A stretch of 64,000 bases of DNA, from assembly GCA_023055505.1 (NCBI GenBank), contig JALIRH010000002.1:25612437-25676436 (forward strand). The letters run 5' to 3'. The stretch is from Callipepla californica brunnescens (Eukaryota > Chordata > Aves > Galliformes > Odontophoridae). Under the pieces are notes generated by a model that did no database searches, was not told the DNA's origin, and worked only from the letters and a program-made list of their open reading frames with translations. Below are positions 24,067-36,685 of this stretch, in pieces (position 1 is the stretch's first letter; every line of letters starts with the position of its first letter). The position numbers and the translations under genes were made by a program.

Positions 24067-24302
24067 TTTATTATTTATGTGAATATTTTATATTTCTGCT
24101 TCAGGGGCATTTATTGCCCTTGACCTTTGAAGAAAGTTCACAAATCACTATAGCAGATAGATTTTGGCTCTGATAAATGGTAGACTGTGGCCAAGTGCCA
24201 GATATGGATTTTAGTAGGAAGGAGCTGAGCCAATTTATTGCCTGATCATGGCCAGCTCCATGCTCTGGACCTTCACAGTTTCTACAGTTAAGCCAGTGCA
24301 TT
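24067..24302 (-). other. weak 3'-end-like module (acceptor, frame, AATAAA)
   Basis: On the minus strand an acceptor (GTAAGCCTTTTTTCAG) precedes a 67-codon frame (MHWLNCRNCEGPEHG…) that stops at 24101. AATAAA follows at 24067-24072, 29 bases on. An A-rich stretch lies beyond it. The arrangement resembles a terminal exon, but each element is frequent in AT-rich DNA. Confidence 0.15.
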
Positions 24303-24775
24303 CTGAAAAAAGGCTTACATCCTTAAATGAACAAGGATAATTTGGGGTAGAAGGCTATAACAAGAGGAAAAATATTTTTCCTGCTCTATTCACCTTGCCC
24401 TTTGTATACTTATCCAATTTTCTATTTCCTCCAGAAAAGCCCAAAAGAGTTTCAAGTCCTCTTCTACATTTCCATTAATTAGAGAAATTCTGGAAAACGT
24501 TGCCTTTTATATCTTTAGTGATCATGCACCACAGAAGGTTTTTAAGGATTTACTCTAAGCAGAATGCAGTTCCAAGAGGATTCCTGGTTTTTGCACTCAT
24601 AGATAATGAATACCCTGCAACAGTTTATTCTCTGCTGGTTAATCAGAGGAAAACCAGGAAATCCAACTGACAAATTTTCCACTGAATTAACAAGATGGGG
24701 TTGAGGAGTGGAAGGAGAAGAAAGAAAAATATTTTTTTCCAAGGGCTTGTTTCCTATAAGGGACTGAATCTGTTT

Positions 24776-24850
24776 TCTTTTTTCTCATCTTTTCTCTTTT
24801 TCTTTTTTTGTTTCTCTTTTTTCTTTTCCCTTTTTTCTCTTTTCTTTTTA
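24776..24850 (+). repeat. pyrimidine (CTTTT)n low-complexity tract
   Basis: Nearly pure T/C over about 75 bases. Confidence 0.9.
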
Positions 24851-25314
24851 GTATGCCTTAGTGGACTTTATATATAACACATGCATACACTGATGGTAAA
24901 AAAAATCAAAAGACTTGCAGTTTGTATGGGTAAAGATTTGCTAACCAATCAATACAGTCTTTTTGATTCATGATTCCATTTTCTTCAGTAACAGAATTTT
25001 AATATTTGGATTAGGAGGATGTGTCTGATGGCACAATATAATGTACATTAAAGTTGATCAAGGGACAGTTTTCTTCAAATACAGAACGACAAATTTTCAT
25101 GGTAAGCTAGAAGAAAGAGTTTTACTGCCTTTTATTTAATCTCTTGAAAATTATTGAGAATAGTATTTAAACAGTAGACTAACTAAATTATGTCAGGAAG
25201 TAACAACACTCAAGAGGTAGGTATTAATTTGATAGGTAATTAAACCCAAATTATTATGTCAAATTAAAAATCTAAACTTTTAGTAATTCGTTTTAAAGCA
25301 ACATCTACTGGAAA

Positions 25315-25478
25315 TAGGTGGTGGATGGTCTGCCCTTGGAGACATTCAAGACCAGGCTGGACAGGGCTCTAAGCAACCTGAGTGAGCTGTAGGTGTCCCT
25401 GTTCGTTGCAAAGGAGTTAGACTAGATGAACTTTCATGGGCCATTCCAACTCAATCTATTCTTCAATCTGTGATTATG
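25315..25478 (+). mobile_element. CR1 LINE 3' end, short
   Basis: Landmarks are CTTGGAGACATTCAAGACCA, GGCTGGACAGGGCTCTAAG, CCATTCCAACTCAATCTATT and the degenerate tail CAATCTGTGATT. Confidence 0.92.
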
Positions 25479-25846
25479 TTTCAAGGTGGTCTTCTAAGTG
25501 CCTCCAAAAATATTGTCTATGATTCTCTGAGAGGGAAAGTTGATAGACATATTTTCAAAAGAGGTATTTCTCTGCATTTTTAAACTCCCCCATATTTGGA
25601 CAAGTTTAAATTTATACTAAAAGCACTTGAAAACTCTTTTCCACTAAGAAAAAAAAAATGCTGAGAATTCTGTCTCTGTCTAGATTTTCTTACCTAATTT
25701 ATATATTGCAAACATGAAACACTGAATGCAGACTTGTGTGAAGTGCATATGACAGTAAAACAAATTGCAAACCAATAGGGACATCAGCAGAACTATTGCT
25801 GTTCTTATAAATTCCACTATGAATTATTAGCCGATCCTTTCTTTAC
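25479..25846. other. AT-rich unique sequence
   Basis: Nothing was recognised. Confidence 0.6.
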
Positions 25847-26002
25847 CTGAACAAATCACGCACACACAGCATGGACTTTTTTGCAGGTACAGGCATGAAG
25901 CTTCCTGAGTAGTATCCCATGGTGCTGTGTCCTGGTGGGGCATCGATGTGTTATGACATATCCTGTGAGCACTCAGCTTGCATTCATAACAGAGCCTTGT
26001 AA
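25847..26002 (-). CDS. candidate internal coding exon (156 nt, phase 1-1), Cys/His-rich
   Basis: On the minus strand a strong acceptor (CACTTCTTTCTAGCAG) and a good donor (TGTTCAG followed by GTAAAG) delimit 156 nt, a multiple of three. The frame is open throughout in phase 1-1. It encodes TRLCYECKLSAHRICHN, then a middle segment, and ends LQKSPCCVCVICS. The first part has C-x2-C-x4-H-x2-C spacing, the same as the C-terminal zinc-ligand half of C1 (phorbol-ester/DAG type) domains, but the last expected cysteine eight residues on is missing. Base composition is higher in GC than the surroundings. Splice sites, phase and spacing are seen; a C1-type origin is speculation. Confidence 0.35.
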
Positions 26003-28618
26003 CTGCTAGAAAGAAGTGATTTATTTCCAAGATTCATCTCTTTCTGTGCATGCAGACAGCAGCAGTCCAGTCTGCATTGCTTTTTATTTATTTATTTCTA
26101 AATGTAAGATACATATCTGATGTTTCAACATTGATCACTCTCCTCTATGGCAGCCCATTCTGAAATGTAAGAAGGAAACGCAGAAGAAAAAAGCATCACA
26201 GCAAACATTTTCGTGAGTCTAAAGGAAAATAATAACATAATGCAGGAGAGCTTGCAGTGGACAGGTTAGCAATTGTCTTTACACCTCTGTAGGAAAATCA
26301 GTTTCAAAGCTGGAGAACATGAAACTAAGATAGAACTTTGGGAAGCAAGGGCAATAAGTTATTCAGAAAGGCAAAAGTCCGATTGAAAATTATCTGAAGG
26401 TGAGCTTAGCAGTATGTTTTAAGAACTGATAAACTGTAATGCCTGTTCATTCATCATTCCACTTTTGGAAATCAACCCCAACCAAGCAATCTGAGCATGA
26501 TTTTTATTTTTCCTCCCTGTTATAAATATACCTGGCCAGAGCTGCAACTCACATAAATCAGCTTGACTTCAATGAAGCAATACAAAATTACAGCAAGAAA
26601 GGATCTGGCCCCATGGAAATATTGTATGTACGTTTTGTGGCATTCTGCTGGTTCTGAAATCAATACTTCATTTATCTTCTGTCTGTGGTACAATAGCATT
26701 TTTGCTGTAATTGTGTTGCTTTGAGCCTGCTGGATGTAGCAGTATTATGCAACTGAGACATACTTTCATTTGCCAGAGAGCATTCAGCTTTCAAAGCAGT
26801 TCTTCAGAAGCTTTTATTTGTTCCACATTCCACTTAATATTCTTCCAGTTCCCTCTCGCAAGCAAGTTGGTCCTATTAAACATAGCAAAGGTCTGAGACC
26901 TGAGCCCTCTCTATTCCCTAGCTGACACAACTTCATTTTCACACGTATATTGTTTAATTTCAAACAGCTGTTTATCCATTCCCATGTCCAACCTTGCGTC
27001 ACTGTTTGAATACGCAAAGTCAAATGCTGTCACTTACCCTTCTCATTTATTCTGTACTAATCAGAAAGAGAATATACACAGTTTGCCAATAAAGAGCAAA
27101 GACAATCACGTACAAAAATAATTAGTAATGATAAAGTCAGGAGCACACTTACTCCTTGGGCTCCACTTATATCACAGATGATGACTTTGAGCACAGAATC
27201 TGATGAGAAGTGTGGAAACAAAAGATGTTAAATAAATATTAGTTAAATGCATAGGTACAAATACTAACAATGGGACTTACAGTGTATACTGATAATATAT
27301 CACGAATTTCAGGAAAAGTATTTCCACTACCTCCTTTTGAAAGACACTTTAACGCTGAGTTATGAGTATAACCCCTAATTTTTCAGCCCCTAACTAGGAG
27401 CTTTGAAACAACATCCATAATGCATCTTCTCCATCCACCATTTGTAAAGGAAATTTAGGTTTCTACCTTTTTCCTCACAACTGTACCTATATTTAGGTGC
27501 CACATGACTATTCCATTGCAGTGTTAGAGTTTTTGCAATTCAGCAGTTTGCATATTCCTGTTTCTGTTCTGCATGCTTAAGTTTTTCCTGATTCTATAAT
27601 TGCGAGGGATAGGACACATAAATAAGACACAATGTTTGCCTAGGGGTTTGGTTGCAGAATGTCAAAAAAGGCAGTTATTTAGGCAGATTGGCAAAGAATT
27701 AGAAGTCATCTGTAGATGTTAGAACATTAGAAGTTCCCATCTGTAGATGTACCAAATTTTGTATAGACATATGAAACATATTTCATAAACACAGTTTTTC
27801 TAAATACTAAAAATACAGAAACCTGACCACTCTATGAGGGATACAATTAAATTAGCCAGAAAGGGATCTGAATGCCCAATTATCAGTTACAACTACTTAT
27901 TTTTGCCATAATAGCTTCCATCACTGATTAAGTTCTCTGTTAACACATTAACAAACATGTACTTGATGCTGACAACAGACTACATTATCTATGTCATCAG
28001 TAGCTATACTAATTTGTCTTTTCTCCATGATGACATTTCTGTCTAACAAATTGCTACCTTGGTAGACCTTTGTTTAATACTTTCCTAATGGAAGTGATGA
28101 GCAGTGTTGATTTTTTATGAAAGTAAGGCAGAGATATGTTAAAATTTTGTCAGTGATGCAAATTAACACATTCACAATAGCTGATATAAATTACATCTTT
28201 TACTTATGCTGAATCTGTTGCTCATCCTATGATAGGCAAATTAATTTTGCAACTTATGGAATCCACTTCTTATGTGTGAGATCAATTTCCCTACACTTCA
28301 CATAACATCAACTATTTAGATATAAATTCTTTCCCTGTAACTTCTAGCTAGTCTGAGCATTAAACTTTCTAAGGCCAAGAACCATAAGTTCATTAGAAAA
28401 TTGCTGCTGAATGTGTCCTAGTTATGAACTTTGATGTCTGTTAAAGAGTATATTAAATCTGGACCAAGAATTAACATGAATATGGTTTGAATGTATATAG
28501 TGTACCATTTCAAGACTCACAGAATTTCATATTCTTCTTTATTTTCTTATAAATGCATTATTTTAGCTATCCCTTCTTTGCCTAGGCACACAATAAGCAG
28601 AACCATTCAAGGGGTGTC
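26003..28618. other. AT-rich unique sequence
   Basis: No gene is supported. It contains one short duplication at 27698-27751. Confidence 0.55.
27698..27751 (+). repeat. 28-bp imperfect direct duplication
   Basis: ATTAGAAGT…CATCTGTAGATGT occurs twice with a period of about 28. Confidence 0.8.
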
Positions 28619-28756
28619 ACAGAATCACAGAATTGTAGGGGTTGGAGGGGACCTCTAGAGATCATCAAGTCTAATTCCCCTACAAAGTTCCCTACAGCAG
28701 GATGCACAGATAGGCATCCAGGCAGGTTTCAAGTATCTGCAGAGAAGGAGATGTAC
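28619..28756 (-). mobile_element. CR1 LINE extreme 3' end, minus strand
   Basis: AGAATCACAGAATTGTAGGG, then TTGGAGGGGACCTCTAGAGA, ending GCAGAGAAGGAGATG. It is strongly 5'-truncated (about 140 bp). Confidence 0.95.
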
Positions 28757-31700
28757 TATACAAAAAAAAAAAAGAAGTTGAAAACAATTTTGAAGCAACA
28801 TCAGTGTTGATACTATTTGATTAATAATCTCAGTCAGAAAATGCAGTGGAATAAACAAAATACATCACATCAGTTTTGACAAAAAGAAAAATGTAAGTGC
28901 ATTTTAAAATGGAAATAAGGATTGAGCATGCTCAGCAGTCTCCATGACATTTCATGTGTATACCTGTCTGAAAGGCCACTGAGCCAGAAGGTCTGTTATT
29001 TGTACAACTATATTCAGGAATACTAAGTTGCAAATTTTCCTTTCTGTTTCTTTACTTCTAATCCTTGCAGTAAGTCTGGATGTGCCTGTTTGTTTGTCTT
29101 TCTATATCAAAATAGTTCTGCCTGATATATCCAAGTATTTGACTTATCTTGCTGCTGCACACTGAGAATTTCATAAGCAGCAGTGCTACTACTCTAGACA
29201 AAGGGACTGCCATGAACCATATAGTCTCATTTGAATTTACAGACAAGTGATGTTTTGGGATTTTCAACAGCCTGGTTTATTTTAAACTCATAACAAATAC
29301 ATTTTGAAACCAGATTTGACAGATTTGTTGTCCATGTGAGCTCTAAGTCAAAGTTATTGCTCAAAAAGGAAGGTTACATGAACACAGTTTTGTTCTACTG
29401 AAATGCCCTGAAGGCAAATGCAAAAGGCTTGCTAGTCAGTAAAACATTTCTCCCTATTTGTATTCAAAAGCTTTGCAGTTTCTTCATTTCAGATGTGCTA
29501 AGTATTTCAGAACAGAGTAGCCAGTCACTAATTCACATTTCATGAAATTGTACATGTGATTTAGGACAGCTGCAGGCATTCTTTGAGGGTCTTGACTCCT
29601 CATTAGAAGTGCAACAGCGATCCATGTGTCATTGATGCTTGCTCACAAATTCTCAAAACTTTTAATTAAAAATCCATGTCTAAAATCACCTGAATTCTCT
29701 TACGATCAAAGCACTCACCTGTTTGATGAGTTAGCTGCTTCAAATAAAACATCATCAGATTCCCGACATTTAAGAGTCCATTTAGAGAGTTTACCAGCAT
29801 CGAAACTATGTTTTGTGACCCCTCACAGGCACCTTCAAGGCTTTTTTCCCAAAATTTTACCTGTCAGAGAAATTTTCAGATTTTTTTTTTTATGCTTTCA
29901 TGTAACTGACAAAAATCCATGAATTCATAAAATATAGTGCTAGAAGCCATTTATTGTTTTTATCTTTTTTTCTTGTTAGTAGACACAGAAAAACCTTCTA
30001 CTATTCATGGTAAATTCATCATAGTCAAGTTAAAAAACATGGAGTTCAAAAATGAAATAAAAAATACTTCCAGTGTTTGCATTCCACCATACATGGAAAA
30101 TATTTGACAATATGTGAGTACAATTGAGAAAATGCAAAGAACTTATGATAAGCTTCCGAACAGACAGGGAAAATCAAACTGAATGTTTACGTCCCCTCAT
30201 CTGTATCCAGTCTGCACATGAGTTTCTGTTCAATTAGTTAAAAGGGAAATGAGAGACTTGTTATCTAAGAGGGACAAAACTCAAATGATATTCAGGCTGT
30301 CTGACGCTTTTGGGTTGCCTGCACTTTGAGTGATTTCCATCTCTCCAGTGAATATGAATTTTCTCACCCCTATTTCAGGTCAGCACTGACTATACACAGA
30401 TGAGCTTTGTTGTATACTGTAGAAAATCCTCACAATTCAGTATCAGAACTTCAGGGGAAAACCTGTGAAAAGTTTTTAGTCTGGGCAGATCCTTCCAATT
30501 ACTTGCACATAAAGAAAAGCTCAAGTGAAGCCAAGGCTCAATTAGAAATCTGTATGAACAGAGTTAAGATGGGAATGACAAAACAGAGCCACTTTAAATT
30601 GATAGGTAGTAGAGCCAGAAGACTTTTCCTGGTATTCTTTACAGAACATCTGCTGTCCCTGGTTAGTTTAGAGATGCTGAAGTAACAATGTGTTTTCTTT
30701 GCACTCTGCCACAATCCAGGTGGCCTTTTGTGATCTGTTCATGGCAGTGAATAGGTAACTATCTTGTCAAGGCACATGAAAATTCAGAGACTTGGAGGAA
30801 CAGGATGGGCTTTTGACCTTAAGATACAGAAGGTAAACAGAGTATCACAAGAGGTTCCTGCTAAAGGCTTTATACTAGCAGCGGTATTTGGGAATTTAGC
30901 TGGAAGAGGCTGATTCCTCATCATTAATTGTAATTCTGGGCAGTCTCACACTACTGCTTGTGCATTTCTGTTCGGAACTGAAGCAAAGCTGTACAGTATA
31001 CAACTGAGAAACAAATGTGGATATGGCAGTTTACCAGTTTACTTTCCACAGCATTAAAGAATAAAACTGAGTAAAGCAAATTGTCAGTTTCATTTGTACT
31101 CTGTGCAGAGGCCTGGAAATTTATGTGTAAGTGTGACCAAGGTACTAGACACAGGCAAAATACTTTCTATGCCACTGCTACCATCTGGCAACTGAGGACA
31201 GTCCAATGTACTGCTTACTATGCATCTTGAGAGACTGAGACCTTATGAGGGGTTAGCATAACACTGAAGAAAAATGTCACATTTTAGAGTACCAGTGTTG
31301 TTTTCCAGGGCAGAAGGAAGAGTCTCCACTGAACTGTGAAAATTGCAGCAAGCAGTGGGGTGAGGTATATTGGTAGAAGTAACATGTGGACTAAGACAAC
31401 TGTACTTGTATACAATTGCAATGGACCAGTACCAGTTAGTGATAAAGGGGATGAGTCTGAAGAAAACCTTCCTTAAACAGGTGGTAAAGGATGAAAAGGG
31501 CATGATAACCTATACTGCATGAGTTATTGCCAGATAGCTCCCAGATGAATTAAGTTAATAAAGTTTTAGGCTAATTAAACCATATCCCCAGTGCTTTGTC
31601 ATTTTTTCTTCATGTCCAGCACAATGAATAATTTAAAATGAGGTTGCAAAATAGAGCTGTTTAACTAGCCTTTTAATCCTTTCTTAAATTAGTAGCATTG

Positions 31701-34700
31701 ATAGCTTTTTCATTTCTTTTTATTTCCCTTCTAGCATTATTTAAAGCACATTCATGGTTTTCCAGGTAGGTTTGCAGGTGGTGGCCAAACGAGACTGCTA
31801 TGTCAGCTAATGCAGCATTAGCATTTCTTCCTAGCAGTCCATCTTTTGATGTGTGTAGTCAGCAGGATGGTCATTGGAGACTCTATCTGAATGAGTGCTG
31901 CTCCACTATATAAATCAAATTATATTTATGCACGTTGATTTTCTATCCTGTGTAGAATTCCCACCACTCATTTTATATGCTTCTCTTTTTAATGGGACAA
32001 CTAGATATACTAAATGAACATAAAAGTCACCCATCTTATTGAAAATGCAGTTGAAAGATGGAGATATTTAAGTAGATTTAATGTCCAGGAGGAAGGACTG
32101 TACATAGAAGTCTCCCTTTTATCTCCAGATTGTACAATGTAGATCAGATAAGTGAAAAATTCTTGTCTGCAGAGAGATGAGGCATAAAGTTTAGTGTCTA
32201 TGAAGCTGTTTTTTGCCTGTGGCCCATAGAACTTACCACACTGAACAATTTTAATGGGTCCATGAAGGGTGAGCAAAGAAGAGAAAAGTTGATCTTGTCA
32301 GAAGGCTTTGATTCAGTCCAAAAATCTTAGGGGTCTGCAAATCTGGAAAATAAAAAAAAAAAAAAAAAAGATTTTATATGGGATAATGTAGTAAGTCACC
32401 TGGCTGCTGGTAAGATCAAGAACAGTGATGCTGGTACCTACCATAAAGGTATGTATTGTTCCTCTAAGGAAAAGACTGAATACACTCTTCCATCTCATTT
32501 TCAGGAAAAAAATATTGCTATTGGGTCAGAGCAATCATTGTCATTGTTATCAGTCATTATCAGTAAAAATGAATCTGAGATAGGGGAAATAATATTAGTT
32601 TCATTCTTACCAGTGAGACATTGTAGCATAGAATAGAATCTGAATAGTGAATTAGGACATAATTTTTCAAAGCAATTTAATTTTATATAGGATGTTTAAA
32701 TGTTCAAATTGTGATTCACTTTACATTTAATTACCCTGGAGACAGTCCATACTCGTGCAGATCAGCTCCTGGGATACTGAATCAAGTACCTAGAAACCAA
32801 GGGTTACGCAGTAGAAGTTTGATTCTAAATCACACAGTTAATTGAAAGAGTCAGTTAAAAAATCTGTGTACAAAACAGAAACTACTATTGCATCTCTTCC
32901 TGCTGTGTATTTTCTAATCTTGAAGAACTAATTGGGCCTAAAAAGTCAAAGATGTAAAATGACCGTATGACTGCACTGAATTAGAAAATTGAATAATGTT
33001 CAAATGAAGACCACAGAGACTTCATCCCACTTATCAACATAGATGTCATTATGTGAATTTGGCATTGAATTTATTTGACATCTAAAATATTTTAAGGGTT
33101 TTCATTTAATAGCATCTCTTATTCCCTTATTTTTACTGTAGAGTTTTTATCTTGAAAGTTCCTTTTGATTAATTTACAGAAAGATTCTTATTTACTGTGA
33201 GAAAAAAGAAATCAAATTCTATTAATCCTAGATGGAAAAGAAATATTTTCAGTAGGAACTGCAAACTCCTACTTGCAAGCTCACTGCTAGAGAAAGCAAA
33301 CACATCACACAGTGTTAACAGCCTCTTCAAGACCTGGCTAATGCCAGAGTAGGGTTCTTTAAGTCAGTGCTGTTAGATGCCCTTCTGGTCATAGGGCACT
33401 ACGCTGTTAGAAATGATGAAATCTTTGGCTAAATTAGCCTATGTTTTTAAACAATAGGCAAAAGAATAAAATAGCAGAAAAGAGCAAGAGAAGGAAAAGG
33501 AAGCATGGGAGGATCTCAAAAAGAAAAAAGATCCTCTTGGTGTTGTTGCTATCATTCATAATTAAGTCTAATTGCAATCTTATAAGTGTAATAGATTGAT
33601 TTCAAACCCCACCCAGTTGTAATATTACCTCTGGCTCTGGGACCCTGTCCCAGGGTACTCACTCAAGTAACTCTATTTGTTCCAGTTTTCTCAACCTGTG
33701 ACATTTTCACCATCCTCTTTCCCTGATCCATTTCATATATACATTCTTTAGCCATCTTCCTGCCAGCCCAGTGTACCTTCCCTGGGACTCTACATTCCAA
33801 AATCCAAGTCCTTGTCCTCATTGCTTGATCTGGAAGATCAAGGGCTAGATCACTATTTGTAATCATTATTTTTGATTCTTCCCTCACTCTTACTCCTCCA
33901 ACAGAGGAGTATCTGAGTATTTCAAATGAAAGCTTCTGAATCATATGGACAAAAAACTACTTTTCCCGTAGCATCATTCTCAGAAATGTTTGAAAAATTA
34001 TGACGCAAACATCCAGCTGGAGGCAGGAATGGGTGAAAAAAAAATCATCACAAACATCTAGAGTCTGCCTGAGCTAAAAGTAACTGAAAAAAGGCATGAA
34101 GCAAGGAGAATATCAGCCAACCTCAGTAGAAGAAAATGCTACTTTCTTTACCTATAATAACACCAAGAATGCGGAAAATGGTAAAAGATAAATAGCAAAT
34201 TCTAAAACACTTGGTATAGAAATGCAGATGTATTGCTGTACATTATTATGGCAATCCATTTTTACAATGTTAGGTGAACAGAAGAAAAAAAAAATCAGTC
34301 ACCACAGCTGTGGTTACCAGCAAGCCTATATGTTGGACTGATGTGTGTGTTTGGACAGGCTGGCAGAGAGTGACAGCTATCAGATATCTCTCTCTCCAGA
34401 TCAGGACAGGATGCTGCATGCAGAAACCTTCTCTTGCCAAGTTCCTGCTTCTAAAGCAAGGGAGGATGGAAGGAGTGTTATCTGAGGAGGAAGGTTTATA
34501 GAAAAGCAGTCATGTAAACAAGAAATCAAAAATATAAATTCAGGAAATTATTACTTATAAAATATTCGACTGACACAGGAAAATTTAAAATATTCACATA
34601 AATGTGGTCATGAGAAACAATTTTATGGTTATTCAAGTACTGTTCATCTCTTTTTCCTACCACCATTTATTAACTTGATCCTATAGAAGTCTTGAAAAAA

Positions 34701-36643
34701 CTGCATTGTGTTATTTAACTGACAGAAAGAGAGAGAACATATTGATGTAGAAGTCTAGAAAAATGCAGAGCTAATCAATTCAGCCACAGAATGATGTTTC
34801 CAGGTTAAATTAAATCAACAGTCAATTCATACCACTGAAATCAGTCACAAGATTCAACACTGTATATTATATAGGTCTGACTGTGCATTCTCTGCACATC
34901 CACTTTTAGAGAAGTAATTGGACTTTCTTCTGCATTAATAAAAAAAAATAAAAATGACATTAGGTCTTCAACAAATTCCACAGGAAAAAGAGTAGCTAAA
35001 ATTACTCTGGCTATCCAGACAGCTGATCCAATGACTCATATTACAAATTCCTCTGCATTGCTGCAGCAGCAATGTTATATTTCTGGAATCAAAATCTGCC
35101 AGTTTCCAAAAGCCACTGCTGTTTAGCATCTCTATTTATTTAATTCCTTTACAAATTTAGTTCACATACATAGATATAACCAGAAATTCCTCACGTATCT
35201 GTTAATATTTGTCCATGAGGACTGTAGGTATAATATTCACGACACAAGGGCATGAATACACCCTCTGAGTGACGCCTCTTTCTTCTAGACCAGGAATGTA
35301 AGGACTTAAATCTCGCTGAACCTTTCTTCCACTGAGCTCCATCTAAATTACTGCTATTTTCTAAGCCATATTAACTGCCAGCTAACCAAAAATACTTTCT
35401 TTCACTGATGGCACAATCATTCCACATTTTCTTCTGACCTGTGGCACAGCATTGTAGAGACATCACCTGAGACAAAAGCCCCTGAATGCAAAACATTTGT
35501 CATCATATAACCCTTACCAGACCAGACTGTAGGTCTGGATAAAACCTCAGCATTTTTACTGCAATAAGGAAAGACCAGGAGGACTACAATAAAATTTACA
35601 GAATGATTATGGTGACTTCCCCTCAAATTCCACTTGTCCGTGATGCAAGTATTCTTGTTATATATTGTATATGAGATTCACTCCCTGAATGCTTACAGTT
35701 CCAGTATCAGTTCAATAACACAAAGGCAATGGCAGAATGAGTCTAAAGAATGAAAATAAAATCTCTCTGAAATAGTTGTTCAGTGCTATACAAAGGGCAT
35801 TCTTTCAAATGTCAGTAAAGACAAGACATTTCACAGCAGCTGAGAGTTTGAGTCTTCATTTTTCTTTTTTTTTGTATTGATCAAAGTCTCTCCCATCATT
35901 TAAATAATTAGTAATTATTCTCCTATTGTATTTATATAATATACATGCCACAAATGGTCTGCATTTGTAACATCTCTAGGCTTCCCCTTTTTTCCATATA
36001 CTTTAGCACAAAACTTGCTTTCAGAATTCACTGCCTTTGTCAATTAACTGCAAGCCTCTGTTTCAAAGAAACTGCTCCCTGAACTGCAAACTTGCATTTC
36101 AGTTCTTTTATTAACATACTGCATTCTGACTGGTGTTATATAACAGACATCCTAATTCATAGCATAATATCAATGACAGATCACAATGCAAGCAGAAAAG
36201 AGAAAAGGAAACCTAAGTTTCTGCTTCATATGAATCAGAACATAAAAATAAAGCAGCCTCTCAGAGATACTTCTGTGAGAATGTTTATGGGCTTTTTATT
36301 GTTTCTGAAACCAGCCTCTTTATGATAGAGAAGAAATATCTTAAGTGCAGGGCATTTTTCAGCAGACAATGCAGGTGTGTATTAATATATCACTGACACT
36401 TCATGATATATCATTGTAGATATGTAAATGAGACACAAGATAAAGCTTTTCCAAATGCAAGCATTGACAACAGCCATGATAATAACAGTGACATTGCTTT
36501 AGACAAATTCCTTTGCTGCCTCTGCTAAATAACTGCAAAGGACTACAGCAACAGCAGAGCATCATCTAGAAAGTCAGAATAACTTAGTGCAAGGATAAAA
36601 GGATGTAGCAGAACATAAAATATTATTTGTCGAATGGAATTAA
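28757..36643. other. long AT-rich unique region
   Basis: No mobile element was recognised in nearly 8 kb apart from a poly-A run at 32352-32369. Several frames behind good acceptor-like sites (34400-34501 +, 35467-35558 -) are noted but not supported as genes. Confidence 0.5.
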
Positions 36644-36685
36644 ATCATAGAATCATAGAATATCCCAAGCTGGAAGGCACCCAAA
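36644..36685 (-). mobile_element. CR1 3' terminus stub, minus strand
   Basis: Two copies of ATCATAGA followed by ATATCCCAAGCTGGAAGGCA. It is only about 40 bp long. Confidence 0.85.

Larger units (their letters stand above)
22691..25314. other. AT-rich unique sequence with T/C-rich tract
   Basis: No gene is supported. It holds an exon-like segment with a nearby poly(A) signal at 24067-24302 (-) and a pyrimidine tract at 24776-24850. Confidence 0.5.

Noticed and set aside
30407..30685. 92-codon plus-strand frame that reads protein-like
   Set aside because: Weak acceptor, weak internal donor, no GC change and no recognised domain.
33663..33944. 93-codon minus-strand frame followed by a GTGAGT site
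   Set aside because: The stop precedes the donor, and no acceptor of quality was found upstream.
34400..34501. 34-codon plus-strand frame behind a very good acceptor
   Set aside because: No poly(A) signal or domain; short frames behind pyrimidine tracts are expected by chance.
35467..35558. Minus-strand segment behind a strong acceptor (CTTTCCTTATTGCAG)
   Set aside because: Three competing weak donors and no domain; kept only as a note.
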